Shown in pieces: positions 38,570 to 49,532 of a DNA stretch of 64,000 bases; the first letter of the stretch is position 1; each line of letters starts with the position of its first letter. The translations under genes and the position numbers were made by a program. Source of the stretch: Plectrocnemia conspersa (Eukaryota; Arthropoda; Insecta; Trichoptera; Polycentropodidae); contig VTFK01000458.1 in assembly GCA_009617715.1 (NCBI GenBank), positions 1-64,000 on the forward strand. The letters run 5' to 3'. The notes under the pieces are model-generated. The model was not told the DNA's origin. It ran no database searches and saw only the letters and a list, made by a program, of their open reading frames with translations.

Positions 38570-39100
38570 ATTACAGTATGCAAAATGACCCAGTTCTCGG
38601 AGCGCAAATTTTCAACTCATTAATTACCCAAATTTTAATCTGCCTCGTAAGAATTCGCCGAGTTTGCCCTGCGAAAGTACTACCCCTATTGTAGAGAGGA
38701 TAAAAGGCGAATTTTAAATATTCAACGTCTCGGCTTCGATCTCGGGGGCAACAGTTTCAGAGCAGGCCCTTAGAATGTGTCAACAGGGTGTTTTGCCCCG
38801 AGGCTCCCGTGAAACGTGACGACTGAAGTCTCCTCTCCTCGACTAGGTACTTGTTTCTACGGTTAAATATCAGCGTGTCGCTAAGCTGAATCGAATGCAA
38901 TCTCGTAGCAGTTTTAACCGCGCGGTTCAAGTCTCGGGTCAATATTTGATAAGGCGGCTGACTAGAAACTATGCGATAAGATTATATTGATGAGCCTTAA
39001 ACCCTGGGGTCGTAACTCTGGATACCGCGGCAAATCCTATTAAGTTGATTGCATACACGAAATTAATCTTGGAGCAGGGGCTCTAATTAGCAACCTGCAT
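38570..39100. other. GC-balanced non-coding island
   Basis: Contains CTCATTAATTACCC, TTGCCCTGCGAAAG and GATCTCGGGGGCAACAG motifs; the minus-strand frame 38757-38942 has no recognised domain. No repeat partner. Regulatory role inferred only from composition. Confidence 0.35.
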
Positions 39101-39639
39101 ATGTATATAGTTTAATAGGGGACCGGAAAGAAATCAATTTTTCGCATATGTCTGATTTTATACAAAAAGAAAGGGCTTAATTTGTCGGGCCATTTTCGGA
39201 TGTAGGTTACATCTCAAAATATTGTTTGTAATAGTAATCCAAAGGATACAAGTATAAAGAATAATGAAAATAATACTCATTTATAAACATACAAGCTTCG
39301 CCACAAATTGATTATTTTATTTCACAATTTATCTCATGGTGATATATTATTTCACTTTAAGTTCGCTCTATTGTGCCATACTATTAAATTTCGCATTGAA
39401 ATTAATAATACAAATGAAGTGACAAATACCTATTTACATTATTGTTCTTAAACATTAGACTAAACCAAAAAATTGCACCAGAAAGTCCTATAAGTATATA
39501 ATAATATCAAAAGATTTTTGTAAAATAAACCAAAAAGCAACTTCAAGAATTATAATATAGATTAAATTTTATAGCATACCTGCGTCTAGACTTTAAGTCT
39601 TTAAATATGATTTCTCGTCTACAAGTTAATAAAATAGAT

Positions 39640-39960
39640 AGAATCGTAATCCCATTCAGTTGAGCCTGTGTTGAAATGCGATTTCCAGCATTGCACCACA
39701 GCAAGATCGGTTTTTCGCGTGCTATTTTCGTTTCACCCCCAAGTGGTTCGGTAAATAACGTTTTCGATATTATGTTTGTCCGTGAAATTGAATGGCCAAC
39801 GCCATTCCACTCATCCGAAATACTGTATCATTACAGAGTATGAATGCAAAAGATGAATCGACATGTGAATAAGTGCACCTGCTATGTGTGCCACACATGT
39901 CTCGGTAAAGAAAGTGACGAATCGGGTTCTTACTCTTATCGAAAATGGCAGTAACGAGTT
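39640..39960. other. GC-balanced non-coding island
   Basis: Non-repetitive sequence with several CpGs, no open frame. Nearby, at 39579/39580 on the minus strand, CAG abuts GTATGC but without a good pyrimidine tract. Confidence 0.3.
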
Positions 39961-40639
39961 AATTCAGTTTCTTGTGATTTCTAAACTTCAAGTTAAATGC
40001 ATTTGCTCTTAGGCGAAATGTCTATCCTAGTAAAATCGACGGATGTTTGCATATTGGCTTATTACTTAAGTCTCTAGATTGCCTTTTAACTGCAGTATTG
40101 CATCGTTCAATAGAAGTTCAAATCTATATATATATTTGAATCACTTGAACAGATTTCCATACTCGTTAACTTGATAAGAAGATATCCATTACATGAAGTA
40201 TTCAAATATCCAAGTAAAATTACAAGACAATCTTATGATTGTATAAATAAAGTCATGTCATAATAATTTAACACTGAAACTTTTACACTGCTAAAATATG
40301 TATTGAATAAAAAAAAGATTATTGAAAAAGCAAATTAGAAATGCAATACGTATTTACAATGTAAAAACGATATATTTTTACACCAAATGATAAAAGTAGT
40401 AATGTGTATAATCGCGCAGATTTCATAACCAATTTGGTTGTTTAATTCAAAATTTATTATAGAATTTATCTGCATATAGAGACGATCATATAATAAAAGC
40501 TGTAAAACTATACTTAATCCAAGATTAATAAAACTACGTATTTATTATATTATAATCAAAACCAAAATTAGGTACAGAGTATCGTCCTACAGCTATTTAT
40601 GTATTATATATTTATTAAATAGAAATGACTGAATAGTAA

Positions 40640-41890
40640 AAAATAAAATTATTGTGTATATCGAAACAATAGACAGAAAAATAATGTTAAAGAAATTTGA
40701 GAGTATAGGTATAAGTGATATAGTTTTAAGATGGTTTATTAATTACTTATATAAAAGAAAACAAAAAGTTAAAATAAATAATGTATATTCTGAAAAGAAA
40801 TTAGTGTCTTATGGAGTACCACAAGGGTCTAAATTAGGACCATTGTTATTTGTTTTGTATATTAATGATATAGTTAATAACGTGAAAAAAAATGTAAAAT
40901 TCATCTATTTGCGGATGACACATTAATGTATTGCATAGGTGATAACATTAAAGAAATTGTTAATAATTTAAATAATGAATTAAGTATATTAGAAATATGG
41001 TTAAAGAATAATGTACTTAAATTAAATGAGAATAAAACTAAATGTATGTTTATTAATTATAAAAAATGTGTTAGATAATAGTACCAAAATAGTAATAAAT
41101 AACTCTAGTATAGAAATAGTGGATAATATAAAATATTTAGGAGTAATTGTTGATACAAAATTAAATTTTAAAGAACATCGTAATTACATATTAAAAAAAA
41201 TTAGTAGAAAAATAGGTTTATTATCTAGATTAAGAAATATATTAAGTATAAATACAAAAAAAAAATTTACAATAGTATAATATTGCCCCATTTTAATTAT
41301 TGTGCAACACTATTAAATATGTTAAATAAATTAGATAAACAAATGTTGCAAAAAAATTACAAAATAGGGCAATGAGAGTAATCTTAAATAAAAAATAGAT
41401 TAACTAATTGTAAAAGTATGATTGATAGATTAGAATGGTTGAATGTTCAAGAAATATTGAGTATGAATGTTTTAGTATTTATATATAAGTTAGAAAATAA
41501 TATGTTACCAAAATATTTAAATAAGTATTTTATAAGAAATAAAGATGTACATAAATATAATACTAGAAATAAAGAAAATTTAAAGATAATTAAGTATAAG
41601 AAAAAACGAGTACGGCTAGGGGAATTATGTACGGAGGTTTTGATTTATATAATAGTCTTCCAAGAGAACCTGAAACAGCAAAATATAACGGGTTTCATAA
41701 ATGGAATAAAAAAAACACCTTCGTACATATAGAAATAAATTATAATATTAAGACTTTATTATTGTATATTTTTTATTTTTTTCTTTCTGTTATGTATTTT
41801 TTATATATTTTTATATATGTTTACTAAATTTGTTAGATGTAAAGATTAGCTATTAAGCTAAATAAATTAATAAAATAAAATAAATAAAAT
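40640..41890 (+). mobile_element. AT-rich LINE copy with hairpin tail
   Basis: A decayed non-LTR retrotransposon running from the RT palm to the 3' tail. The tail holds the hairpin TTAGCT-ATTA-AGCTAA (41846-41861) followed by AATAAATTAATAAAATAAA-type units up to about 41890. Related copies lie at 47945-48410 and 60905-60955. Coding part and tail have unusually high A/T, even for this window. A possible upstream EYRPTAIY (about 40578) hints that a little more of RT is present before an internal deletion. Confidence 0.9.
40654..41827 (+). pseudogene. Reverse transcriptase relic of the AT-rich LINE
   Basis: Segments in order but in different frames: ETIDRKIMLKKFE and YGVPQGSKLGPLLFVLYIND (40654-40890); HLFADDTLMYCIGDN with the catalytic ADD pair (from about 40905); IKYLGVIVDTKLNFKEH (about 41130-41175); LPHFNYCATLLNML (about 41285-41320); MIDRLEWLNVQEILSMNV (41418-41470); and FDLYNSLPREPE (about 41640). 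At least four frameshifts, mostly in A-runs, separate them. The motif set is that of CR1/jockey-like RTs. Confidence 0.92.
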
Positions 41891-42067
41891 AAATATTTAT
41901 ACGAGAAATGAAATTACTACTTATTCAAATTTGTTAGGAATATCTATATTGTTTGTTATGATATAAATACCTAAAGTCGCAGCGATGTGTATATCTGAGA
42001 AAACACCTATCATAGCTGTTGATTAAGAGTTGATCAAACCCAGATACGAAGCATTTGAAGGTAAAAA

Positions 42068-42096
42068 TGATCCTTACCTGTAAAGAAACAAATAAT
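42068..42096 (-). other. Candidate recursive-splice (ratchet) site 2
   Basis: Minus strand: TGTTTCTTTACAG (42090 down to 42078) followed directly by GTAAGGATC. Acceptor and donor are abutted, as at 17615/17616 and 55136/55137. The sequence downstream stays open for about 45 codons in one frame (VRIIFTFKCF...), so a normal exon starting GTAAG cannot be excluded. Confidence 0.45.
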
Positions 42097-42370
42097 AACA
42101 TATTAATATATATAATACGTAAACACAATACTTTATATACTAGTTTTATAATAGGTCGAAGGGATGTGACTTAGTCAAATAGACGCCGGAAAAAGTATAT
42201 TTTATTACCACATATATAAAGAAATGTAGATGCCATTATCAAGCAATGAAATTAAAATCTAAAATTCAATTAATTTGTATCTCAACGCTCATATCAAAAA
42301 TACACTAGGATACAAATACAAAGATGACACGTACTCTGTCTTGTAGAGATAATTTAGAATACATCTATAT

Positions 42371-42540
42371 TCGAGGACGCTACGAACTAGCGTATTGTAC
42401 AGAACGCGAATCGCCAATAAATTATTGAAGTGACACGCGCTCCGTATAAGGAAGCCGAGCATCCTCGACGCCTTATCGCAAATTTAGACGATGGAATACA
42501 AAATATACGTTCTTGCTTAAACGTCACCCCCAAGTCACAC
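42371..42540 (-). pseudogene. LINE RT fragment (thumb region)
   Basis: Minus-strand reading gives GVTFK (matching the YLGVTFD motif), then a segment equivalent to FAIR-xRGCSASL and YGARVTSIIYWRFAFCTIR, matching KMLGFVMRNAFHFDDPSVIRIL of the 26.7-kb LINE. Nucleotide identity is moderate, so this is a sister family or an old copy. No RT palm motif remains. Confidence 0.7.
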
Positions 42541-42840
42541 ACAAATAATACATTATTTTAAAATCACTGTGGTTATGTATAGATTTTTTAATCGTTAAAA
42601 TGCTCAGATAGAATAATAATTTATTCATTGACAATTATCACAAAATATTTTTCAAAACAAAATATTACACATATATATGTACATGCATCAAAAAATACAA
42701 AGAATCCTCATATTTCGAATTACAAACATCAGAATTTTTGTTGTTAAATCAAAAATAAAATTATCATTTAACAAAATGCAAAGATTTTTTTTTAGAATTA
42801 AACTGAATTATATTACCATAAATTTCTTAAATAAAATCCT

Positions 42841-43400
42841 TTCCGATTGATAAAAATCTTAAACGTGTCTTTATATCCACCACTAAATTATACTTTTTCC
42901 GAGTATTTCCAAGATTCGCGAGAGGACTCTTGCCAAGGTTTCTTCATGGCACTCGACGGCGCCGCAAATTCCACTAAAATAAAAACCCTCGAAGCGACGA
43001 CGAAATGCTATCGATTCAAAGGAAGCGTATTTGGGCAACGCGAAAATTTTCAAAGCATTCGTGGAAATTCGTCTCGTAAATTTTACATCAGCAAAACAAT
43101 AATAATAATAATAAAACACCAAGCGAACGCTTTTCATTCGTTCAAATTTCCGTACCCGCGGCAGCGAAAAGGTTAAATTGTGTTTTGTTTGCTTTCACGT
43201 GTGCGACACGTATTGGTGGTGTGGATTTTTTTTACCACCGCACAGGTCGTATTTCATAATCTCTCCCCCGGCCGTGTATTTAAATTATGATACGCCAAAA
43301 ATCAACCCTAACATGATTATACGGGGGTCAACACCCTGCAAGAATTATTGTACTCCTACGCCCTTTCGCCCCCATAAAAAATAACAGCTAGGGGATCGAT
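42841..43400. other. GC-balanced island with overlapping frames
   Basis: Overlapping frames of 109 codons (+, 42847-43176) and 84 codons (-, 42883-43137) exist but neither has a domain I recognise. An AATAATAATAAT tract sits at about 43099-43113. Best read as a non-coding island. Confidence 0.35.
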
Positions 43401-44000
43401 CTTTGTTTAGTTAAATACCCATGTACGTGTCAAGAGCTTACAAAAAAATTAAGTCTGATACGCATCCATGACAGGTGCTTATAAATTGATGATACCAAAA
43501 AAAGTAATACAACTATTAAAATAAATAAGGTCACAGTGAGGACAATTGTGTGTCTCACAGGTGTAATGATCTAGTCACCTACGTGAATTCTTAATGGAAT
43601 AATGAACTCATAGTGTCCTTCTTGATGTACCTTGAGTCATATCTTGCCTTGTTTATAAACCAAAAATCACATACAATAATATTGAAACATATACATTTTT
43701 TATATAACCATGAACAACGATGTATTATTTTAAGGTTTGTACTAAGAGGCACAATTCCATATAAATGGAACACTTCTAACTATTTTATTTTAAGATACTT
43801 TAAAAAAATGTTTTCAAACATCGTTCCTGATGAATAAAAGTATTAAAAATAAATCGACGCCAATCTGTCTGAGGTGATTAAAATAAAACTGTAAAAATCT
43901 AAACCACTTATTTCTAGATATACTTGTTTATTTTATATAGTATTCAAAATCTTTATGATCTATTCTGTATAAAGTAAACTTATACTTCAAGGTACGTGGT
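43401..44000. other. AT-rich sequence, nothing recognised
   Basis: Short overlapping frames at 43591-43837 are unrecognised. Confidence 0.45.
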
Positions 44001-44310
44001 ACTTATTTTACGTGGTTAAGAAAAAACATTTGTTTTAAATACTATAAATCAAACACGTGTAGCGTAGCGGTATACAAAAGCATGGGTTAATGGCTTACTC
44101 CCACTTCTTGCACTTGACCTACATCTGGAACCTCTCTCACTTACTATCCTGTGCTTTTTGGAGTGCACAAGTGTCACTAAAGATTTTGCTCGTTTACATT
44201 ATTATTTAAAGACTTTAAAAAGTACACGTAAATACTAATCAAACTTTTTTTTTGCAAATTTACGCGATATTTTCTGGATCGTATCTACCGCGTTACTCCA
44301 GGGATAAGGT
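44001..44310 (-). mobile_element. MITE copy A (CCTCAATTTACGCGGT family)
   Basis: The ends CTTATTTTACGTGG (left) and the inverted CGCGTTACTCCAGGGATAAG (right) match the ends of the better preserved copy at 61128-61393. The interior shares GGTTAATGGCTTACTCCCAC, TTCTTGCACTT, CTACATCTGGAACCTCTC and AGATTTTGCTCGTTTA with that copy, in opposite orientation. No coding capacity. The pogo/Tigger-like look of the termini is inference. Confidence 0.8.
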
Positions 44311-45037
44311 ACATATTTAAATTATATTATTTTTATGCGATCTGATACCATCACAATTTCGTCCTAATTAATCAATATATCGTATAATATATTCATAGAT
44401 TATTTAGGCATATTTTATATAAATATCGCTTTAAATCTATTGTACAATAGATTATTAAATATAATTCATACAAAATAATCAAGAAATCAAAAACTTTTAA
44501 TAGAAATATATTGTATATATATACTATATATTGTAATATTACATTATTCATTTGTTATTAAAAATCTGTGCATATATGTACGTATATAAAATCGTTTTTA
44601 TCATTTTTTGAGACGTTTTTCTGACAGCTTTAAAAGCCTTTAGAAAGTTAAAATAAGTGTATAAAAGTAAATGGAAATTTCTTTGAATAAATATCAAATA
44701 TGTTTCGTGCTAAGTAAATTCTGGCTCTTTTTATTGGGCCAATAAAATGCGACACTTTTTTTCTTTTATTTTAATAGCAGCCATATCAACAACGCTTTTC
44801 TGTTCATAATATTATCAATACTACTCTACTTATATTTATATTTTTGTTGTTATCGATAAAAGTAGAAATTATTATATTTTAATTATTTTATACCACTATT
44901 TTAAAAAAAAATTTTAAACCCCTGATTGATTTAGTATTTTGTGTATAATACAAAATAGTTTTAATATCAAAGTTTAACAAATAAATACTAAAACGGAAGT
45001 AAAAAAAAATATTTATAACCCAAAAATGTGAGGGTCC
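44311..45037. other. AT-rich sequence, nothing recognised
   Basis: No supported feature. Confidence 0.45.
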
Positions 45038-45049
45038 GGTATTCGTACT

Positions 45050-45094
45050 CACTAGCTGCGGTACCTCACGATAGTGAGGGACCGACAGCTAGTA
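45050..45094. repeat. Long near-perfect hairpin (18 paired bases)
   Basis: ACTAGCTG-CGGT-CCTCAC pairs with GTGAGG-ACCG-CAGCTAGT around a GATA loop, interrupted only by one A/G mismatch and one bulged A. It sits in an otherwise AT-rich stretch. A second GTGAG/CTCAC pair overlaps just upstream. It might be a transposon end, a small structured RNA or a regulatory cruciform; no second copy is in the window. Confidence 0.6.
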
Positions 45095-45234
45095 ACAATT
45101 GCAAAACAGTCCGATATAATACAATAAAGTTTCACTTTTAGTATCCAAAAACATCTACATCCCGTCTAACTAAATACACACGCTTGATTTCAGGTTTTGA
45201 CATCAATTTACATACAATAGACACGCGTCCGTTG

Positions 45235-45260
45235 AACGGGAAGGGTTCGAGCCCCGATAG
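45235..45260 (+). repeat. B-box-like segment, possible SINE remnant
   Basis: GGTTCGAGCCC at about 45245 fits the RNA polymerase III B-box consensus GGTTCGANNCC exactly, but no A-box or tRNA fold was found upstream. It is either a decayed tRNA-SINE head or chance. Confidence 0.3.
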
Positions 45261-45399
45261 ATAACTAATTGATCGGTGTATGTGTGCCTAGTCATTATTC
45301 AATATAAATATGTGTTCACGGCCGCAAAACTATCAAGTCTATTAACCAACGTCAAACCACACATGACACTATGTAATATGTATGTCTACATATTGTACG

Positions 45400-45565
45400 T
45401 GCGAAGGACTATATTTGCGTGATATTACAAGTGGTCTGAGGAACGTCGCGGTGGACGCAGAACAAAGCCCTTAAATAACCATTAAACGCATTCGCGCCAG
45501 GGGTTGTAATTAGGTAGGTGGCAAAGGGAAGGGTCTAGGGTTGGAATTTCGCCCTTTTATGTCTA
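45400..45565. other. GC-balanced non-coding island
   Basis: Small island with GTCGCGGTGGACGC and CATTCGCGCCAGGGG; no frame or repeat partner. Confidence 0.3.
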
Positions 45566-47259
45566 AACATCGATAAAAAATTGAGTGAGCGATCAGAATT
45601 TTGCGGCATGTGTTTAAAAATACTTTTGTATTAAATAAAATGTAGATAAGTACTTAAAACAGATCGATATCACAATATATGTATGTCACTGACAGAAAAA
45701 AAAAACTTAATTTTAGGTGCATTGTTAAATGAATTTGTATGCAAATTTATAAAAACTATTTGTTTCTTGCATATGCAAATAAACGCCGATTTAGCGGCAT
45801 TGATCAAAGGAGCAAAGAACAATAAAACACCAGCTATGCATATATCCTTTTTGCCAAAAGGAATTAAAGTTCAAACGAAATCTGTTCTATCTAAGCAAAT
45901 AACAAAACATAATGCACTCTAAAGACAATCTTTAGATGCTATCTAAGACGAGTAGCACAAAATACCGTCTCCGAGCAAGCAGGTAATGAAAATAAAAATT
46001 CTACTGTTGCCATTTTTACATAATCCAGATAAAATGTATCATGAAAAAATAAGAATATCATATATAAAAATAAAACAATTTCGCCCTAAATCGTCCATAT
46101 TCTCAATTCTTTACAATTATATGAAAGCGAGAACGCTACTATAAAAAAACACTTTGCCCGAACTCACATTTAATCGGTGCTTTCATCAAATCGACGCAAA
46201 TAACAACCTTCAAAGACAAAAAAGCAGTCGCTTTTACCTAGTATGTGTGTTGTACAAGTTTTAATTAATAAGTAAATTAATTAAAATACTATAATAAATA
46301 GTCTGAAAGCATTTAAGAGTTATTTAGTGCAATTACTCTCTACAAACATCTTGTGTAAAGGGTCAACTACAAATGGAATTAAAAATACATTTTGTAAGAA
46401 CAAATTTAGTGATAAGAGATTTTTTGTATAATAGTTTTTTTGAAATAATTAATATAAACACATTACGGTTCGTAATTTGCGCAGAGTTTTAAATGTATAT
46501 ATTTTGACAAATTATGATATTTTATCATGTTACATTGTAATCTTTTGATTTAATACAAGATTAAATATTTATTACGTTTGCACGATATTTTTATACCTCA
46601 AAGTTTCAATATCACGCAAAAACGCGTGAATGGACTGTAACGTGTAAAGTAAATTGTTTGCGCAAATTGTAGACCGTTTAGCTGCTGAATATGAAATGTC
46701 TATTAGGGTCAATACAAAAAAGTACTATATAATAAAATCTACCTCAAAGACTATAAATTCACAAAAAAACATACGGTTTTATAATGATAAAATATGAAAC
46801 ATGTGAAAAGCTTATAATAAAAAAATTTTAGAACTCTGGAATAATCAAGAATGCCCATGGCCCGATATTTATAAACTTTGGTGCTAACAGAAACCAATGA
46901 CAGCAGCACATCTTTTTTAAATTTTAAAATCCATATTCAAGAACCCAAAACTTAGTTTTAAATAATTTATATATCATATTTTTTAAGTATTTTTAATATT
47001 TTTACAGAGATTGAATAATAAAAATTACGATTTCTAAAAAACAAATAAAACATGTATTATATTTTTGGGATTTTATATATAAAACGATTTATTTTATTTT
47101 TCTAGCGAAACATAAATGCATTTTTATATACTTTAATTAGGATATTGAAAAGGTTCATCAGTTTTATGAAAGCTCATAGATCAAAGGGATCGCGCTATTG
47201 AAGTTCATTGTATAAAATAAACGCCATAAAGACAAAGCTCATAACAATAAAGCTGAAAA
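45566..47259. other. AT-rich sequence, one unrecognised frame
   Basis: A 79-codon plus-strand frame (45683-45922) has no recognised domain. Everything else is AT-rich without features. Confidence 0.4.
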
Positions 47260-47690
47260 AAGCACAAGAGCTTATATCCAAAGAGCTCATGTATGCGTCC
47301 CCCGTCCATCAACTAATTAATAAGAGTCGAACGTGACCGATAACGCTAACTGCCCTTTGTTTCACTTACAAAATTACAGGATCGCCCTTCACAAAGCCAC
47401 CGCCACTAAAGCCTTATCGTCCGTTATATACACAATATCCTGCTACCCTTCAGCCATATAATGGAATATAATTCGGATGTGCATTTCGTCTGTATCCTCC
47501 TCCGAGACCGATTGCCAAGTGCAAGCTTGGCTCCGACCCCGTTGATTATATCAATAAACTCGTCTGGACCAAGACGAGGTGAGGGGGAAGCGGAATCTGG
47601 GGATCTCAAAAATTTATCTTCGTTCATAAATCTCGTAGGAGACACTGCTGATTTTAAAATAGTAAACGAGCAGAACGTTTATCGTTCCAT
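47260..47690. other. GC-balanced island
   Basis: Contains CTCCGAGACCGATTGCC and CTCGTCTGGACCAAGACGAG (an inverted CTCGTCT/AGACGAG pair). Overlapping frames on both strands (47424-47645, 47461-47730) match no family known to me. Possible regulatory block. Confidence 0.35.
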
Positions 47691-47742
47691 TTATTTAGTT
47701 GAACCTAACATCGCATTTTTAAAGCTTTAGCACAAATGGTTT

Positions 47743-47788
47743 TTAGCTGATAATAATAATAATAACAATAGCAGATATTATTATTATT
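47743..47788. repeat. (AAT)n/(ATT)n foldback microsatellite
   Basis: AATAATAATAATAA and TATTATTATTATT flank an 11-base spacer and are complementary, giving a hairpin-forming trinucleotide tract. Confidence 0.8.
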
Positions 47789-47944
47789 GATGCAGTACGA
47801 GCATCATAGTAAGCATCAAAGTATATTATTAATAACACTGAATAACAATTTTATTTATTTTTGCCAAGAGTATGAATAAAATATTTGTATTTTTATCAAT
47901 TATTAACAATATAAAAATATTTATAGATAATTCTATTAAATAAA

Positions 47945-48410
47945 TGTTTGATATAATAAAATATTTAGGAGTAATTGTAGATAAAAAAAATTAAGGAACA
48001 TTGTAATTACATATTAAAAATAATAGTAGAAAAATATATTTATTATATAGGACGATTATATTGCTTCAATTTAATAATTATGCAATAATATTATCTATGC
48101 TTAATAAATTAAATAAAACAATGTTACAAAAATTACAAAATAGGGCAATGAAAGTAGTTTCAAATAAAAGTATGATTGATAGATTGGAATGGTTAGATAT
48201 TTTACAAATATTGAAGATTAATGTTTTCGTATTTATATATGTTACAAAAGTATTTATTAATAAATAAAGATGTACATAGATTTAATACTAAAAATAGACA
48301 CAATTTAAGAAAACGAGTACGGCCAGGGGAATATTGTACGGAGGTGTGGGTTTTTTTGTGTATTAAAAATTAGCTATATTAGCTAAATAAATTAATAAAA
48401 TAATAGTTAT
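47945..48410 (+). mobile_element. AT-rich LINE, second copy (5'-truncated, deleted)
   Basis: Matches the LINE at 40.6-41.9 kb: IKYLGVIVD near 47960, MLNKLNKTMLQKLQNRAMKV and SMIDRLEWLDILQI (within 48061-48267), then AAACGAGTACGGC. Large parts between are deleted. It ends with the hairpin TTAGCTA-TAT-TAGCTAA (48370-48386) and an AATAAATTAATAAAATAA tail. The 68-codon frame 48061-48267 is a relic, not a gene. Confidence 0.9.
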
Positions 48411-49320
48411 TAAATATCATATCTTCAAGTATTAATAAAATAATTTAAAATCAAACTAAAGTAAAATAATATATGCATATAAAATATGTATATGATTCGA
48501 TTCGCACGAAAAATTATAAAATCCTCTACAGTTGTACGTAAATTATAAAATTATACAAAATAAACCATGTTAACACATAAAATAAATCTTACATGTATAA
48601 AAAATATAAGAGGTTTCTAACCTTTATGAGAACATTAAAAAATACATGAATGAATGTTGAGATTTTTAAGAATGTTATGAAAATTGGTTTATTTTGAGAA
48701 ATCTATTTTTAAAAATGGAGTTTATGTAATAAGCGTTTGGAACAATTTTTTTTATTTATTATACAAATAGTGTTATGCTCTCAGTATCAGTTTTCTTTCC
48801 TTTTTTTTGGCTCCAATGTATTATGGGGTCGATAAAATATATATACGATTTTTTTATTATTTCAGTTTAAACAGAAACACATTGCGGAATTATCAACATA
48901 GATTCGCAAAGTACTGTTGGTCAGAAAACTGTAGAACTTTCATTTGAATATATATTATTGGCGATATTAATCTATAAGATTACCTGCTGTAGATAAAACC
49001 AGTTTAAAAACACATTTATTGGACGTTTGTTATTTTGAAATTTCCTCGCCATTTAAAAAACTGTGATGATTCACAGATTAAACCAAGGGGAGAAAAGCTA
49101 CAATTCGGATAAATTATCACCGTATTAGGTAAAATAATTGAAAATATAAAAATATTATTGCGCTTTAAAGAATCTCTGAGGAATAAAATCATGAAGGAAT
49201 AAATATGTATTTTTCATTCCTAATATTTTGTGTAAATTGAAAATGTTTGCAATAGTTACAAGCTAGTTATTTTTAATTTAATAATATGTATGTTTAAATG
49301 CTTCTATAAATTTTTGTATA
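48411..49320. other. AT-rich sequence, nothing recognised
   Basis: A weak minus-strand CAG/GTAATC junction at about 48983 is noted but not annotated as a splice site. Confidence 0.45.
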
Positions 49321-49374
49321 AACGATTCATAAAAAATATCCGTTTATAATACATATAATATAATTTGCACTCAC

Positions 49375-49434
49375 CAAATTTTTCGGCGTCCTTTTTCTGC
49401 TTACAACTGCCACGGACACATTTATTTTCACCAT
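49375..49434 (-). other. Weak candidate first coding exon
   Basis: On the minus strand an ATG at 49434-49432 in a fair context (GTGTAATGG) opens a 20-codon frame, MVKINVSVAVVSRKRTPKNL, that ends exactly at a consensus splice donor (TTG|GTGAGTG at 49374/49375). No known protein was recognised. It lies 98 bases downstream of the stop of the piggyBac relic on the same strand, which argues for caution; chance is quite possible. Confidence 0.2.
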
Positions 49435-49532
49435 TACACTTATAAACCCACTATATCACTATTTATATTTATTTTTATTAAATACACTTTTTTATCTATT
49501 TCAATATTCTTTGATACGTATAAAAACACTCG

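Noticed and set aside
39570..39600. Fourth ratchet site (CAG|GTATGC on minus strand)
   Set aside because: The sequence before CAG is not pyrimidine-rich, so the acceptor is poor.
42847..43176. 109-codon frame as an exon
   Set aside because: Antisense frames are equally long and no known motif is present; better explained as a non-coding island.
45240..45256. tRNA gene at a perfect B-box
   Set aside because: No A-box at the right distance and no acceptor-stem pairing; listed only as a possible SINE remnant.
45683..45922. 79-codon frame as a small gene
   Set aside because: No signal peptide, domain or splice context recognised; length is within chance for this window.
48975..49000. Fifth ratchet site (CAG|GTAATC on minus strand)
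   Set aside because: The donor GTAATC is weak and the acceptor tract is short.
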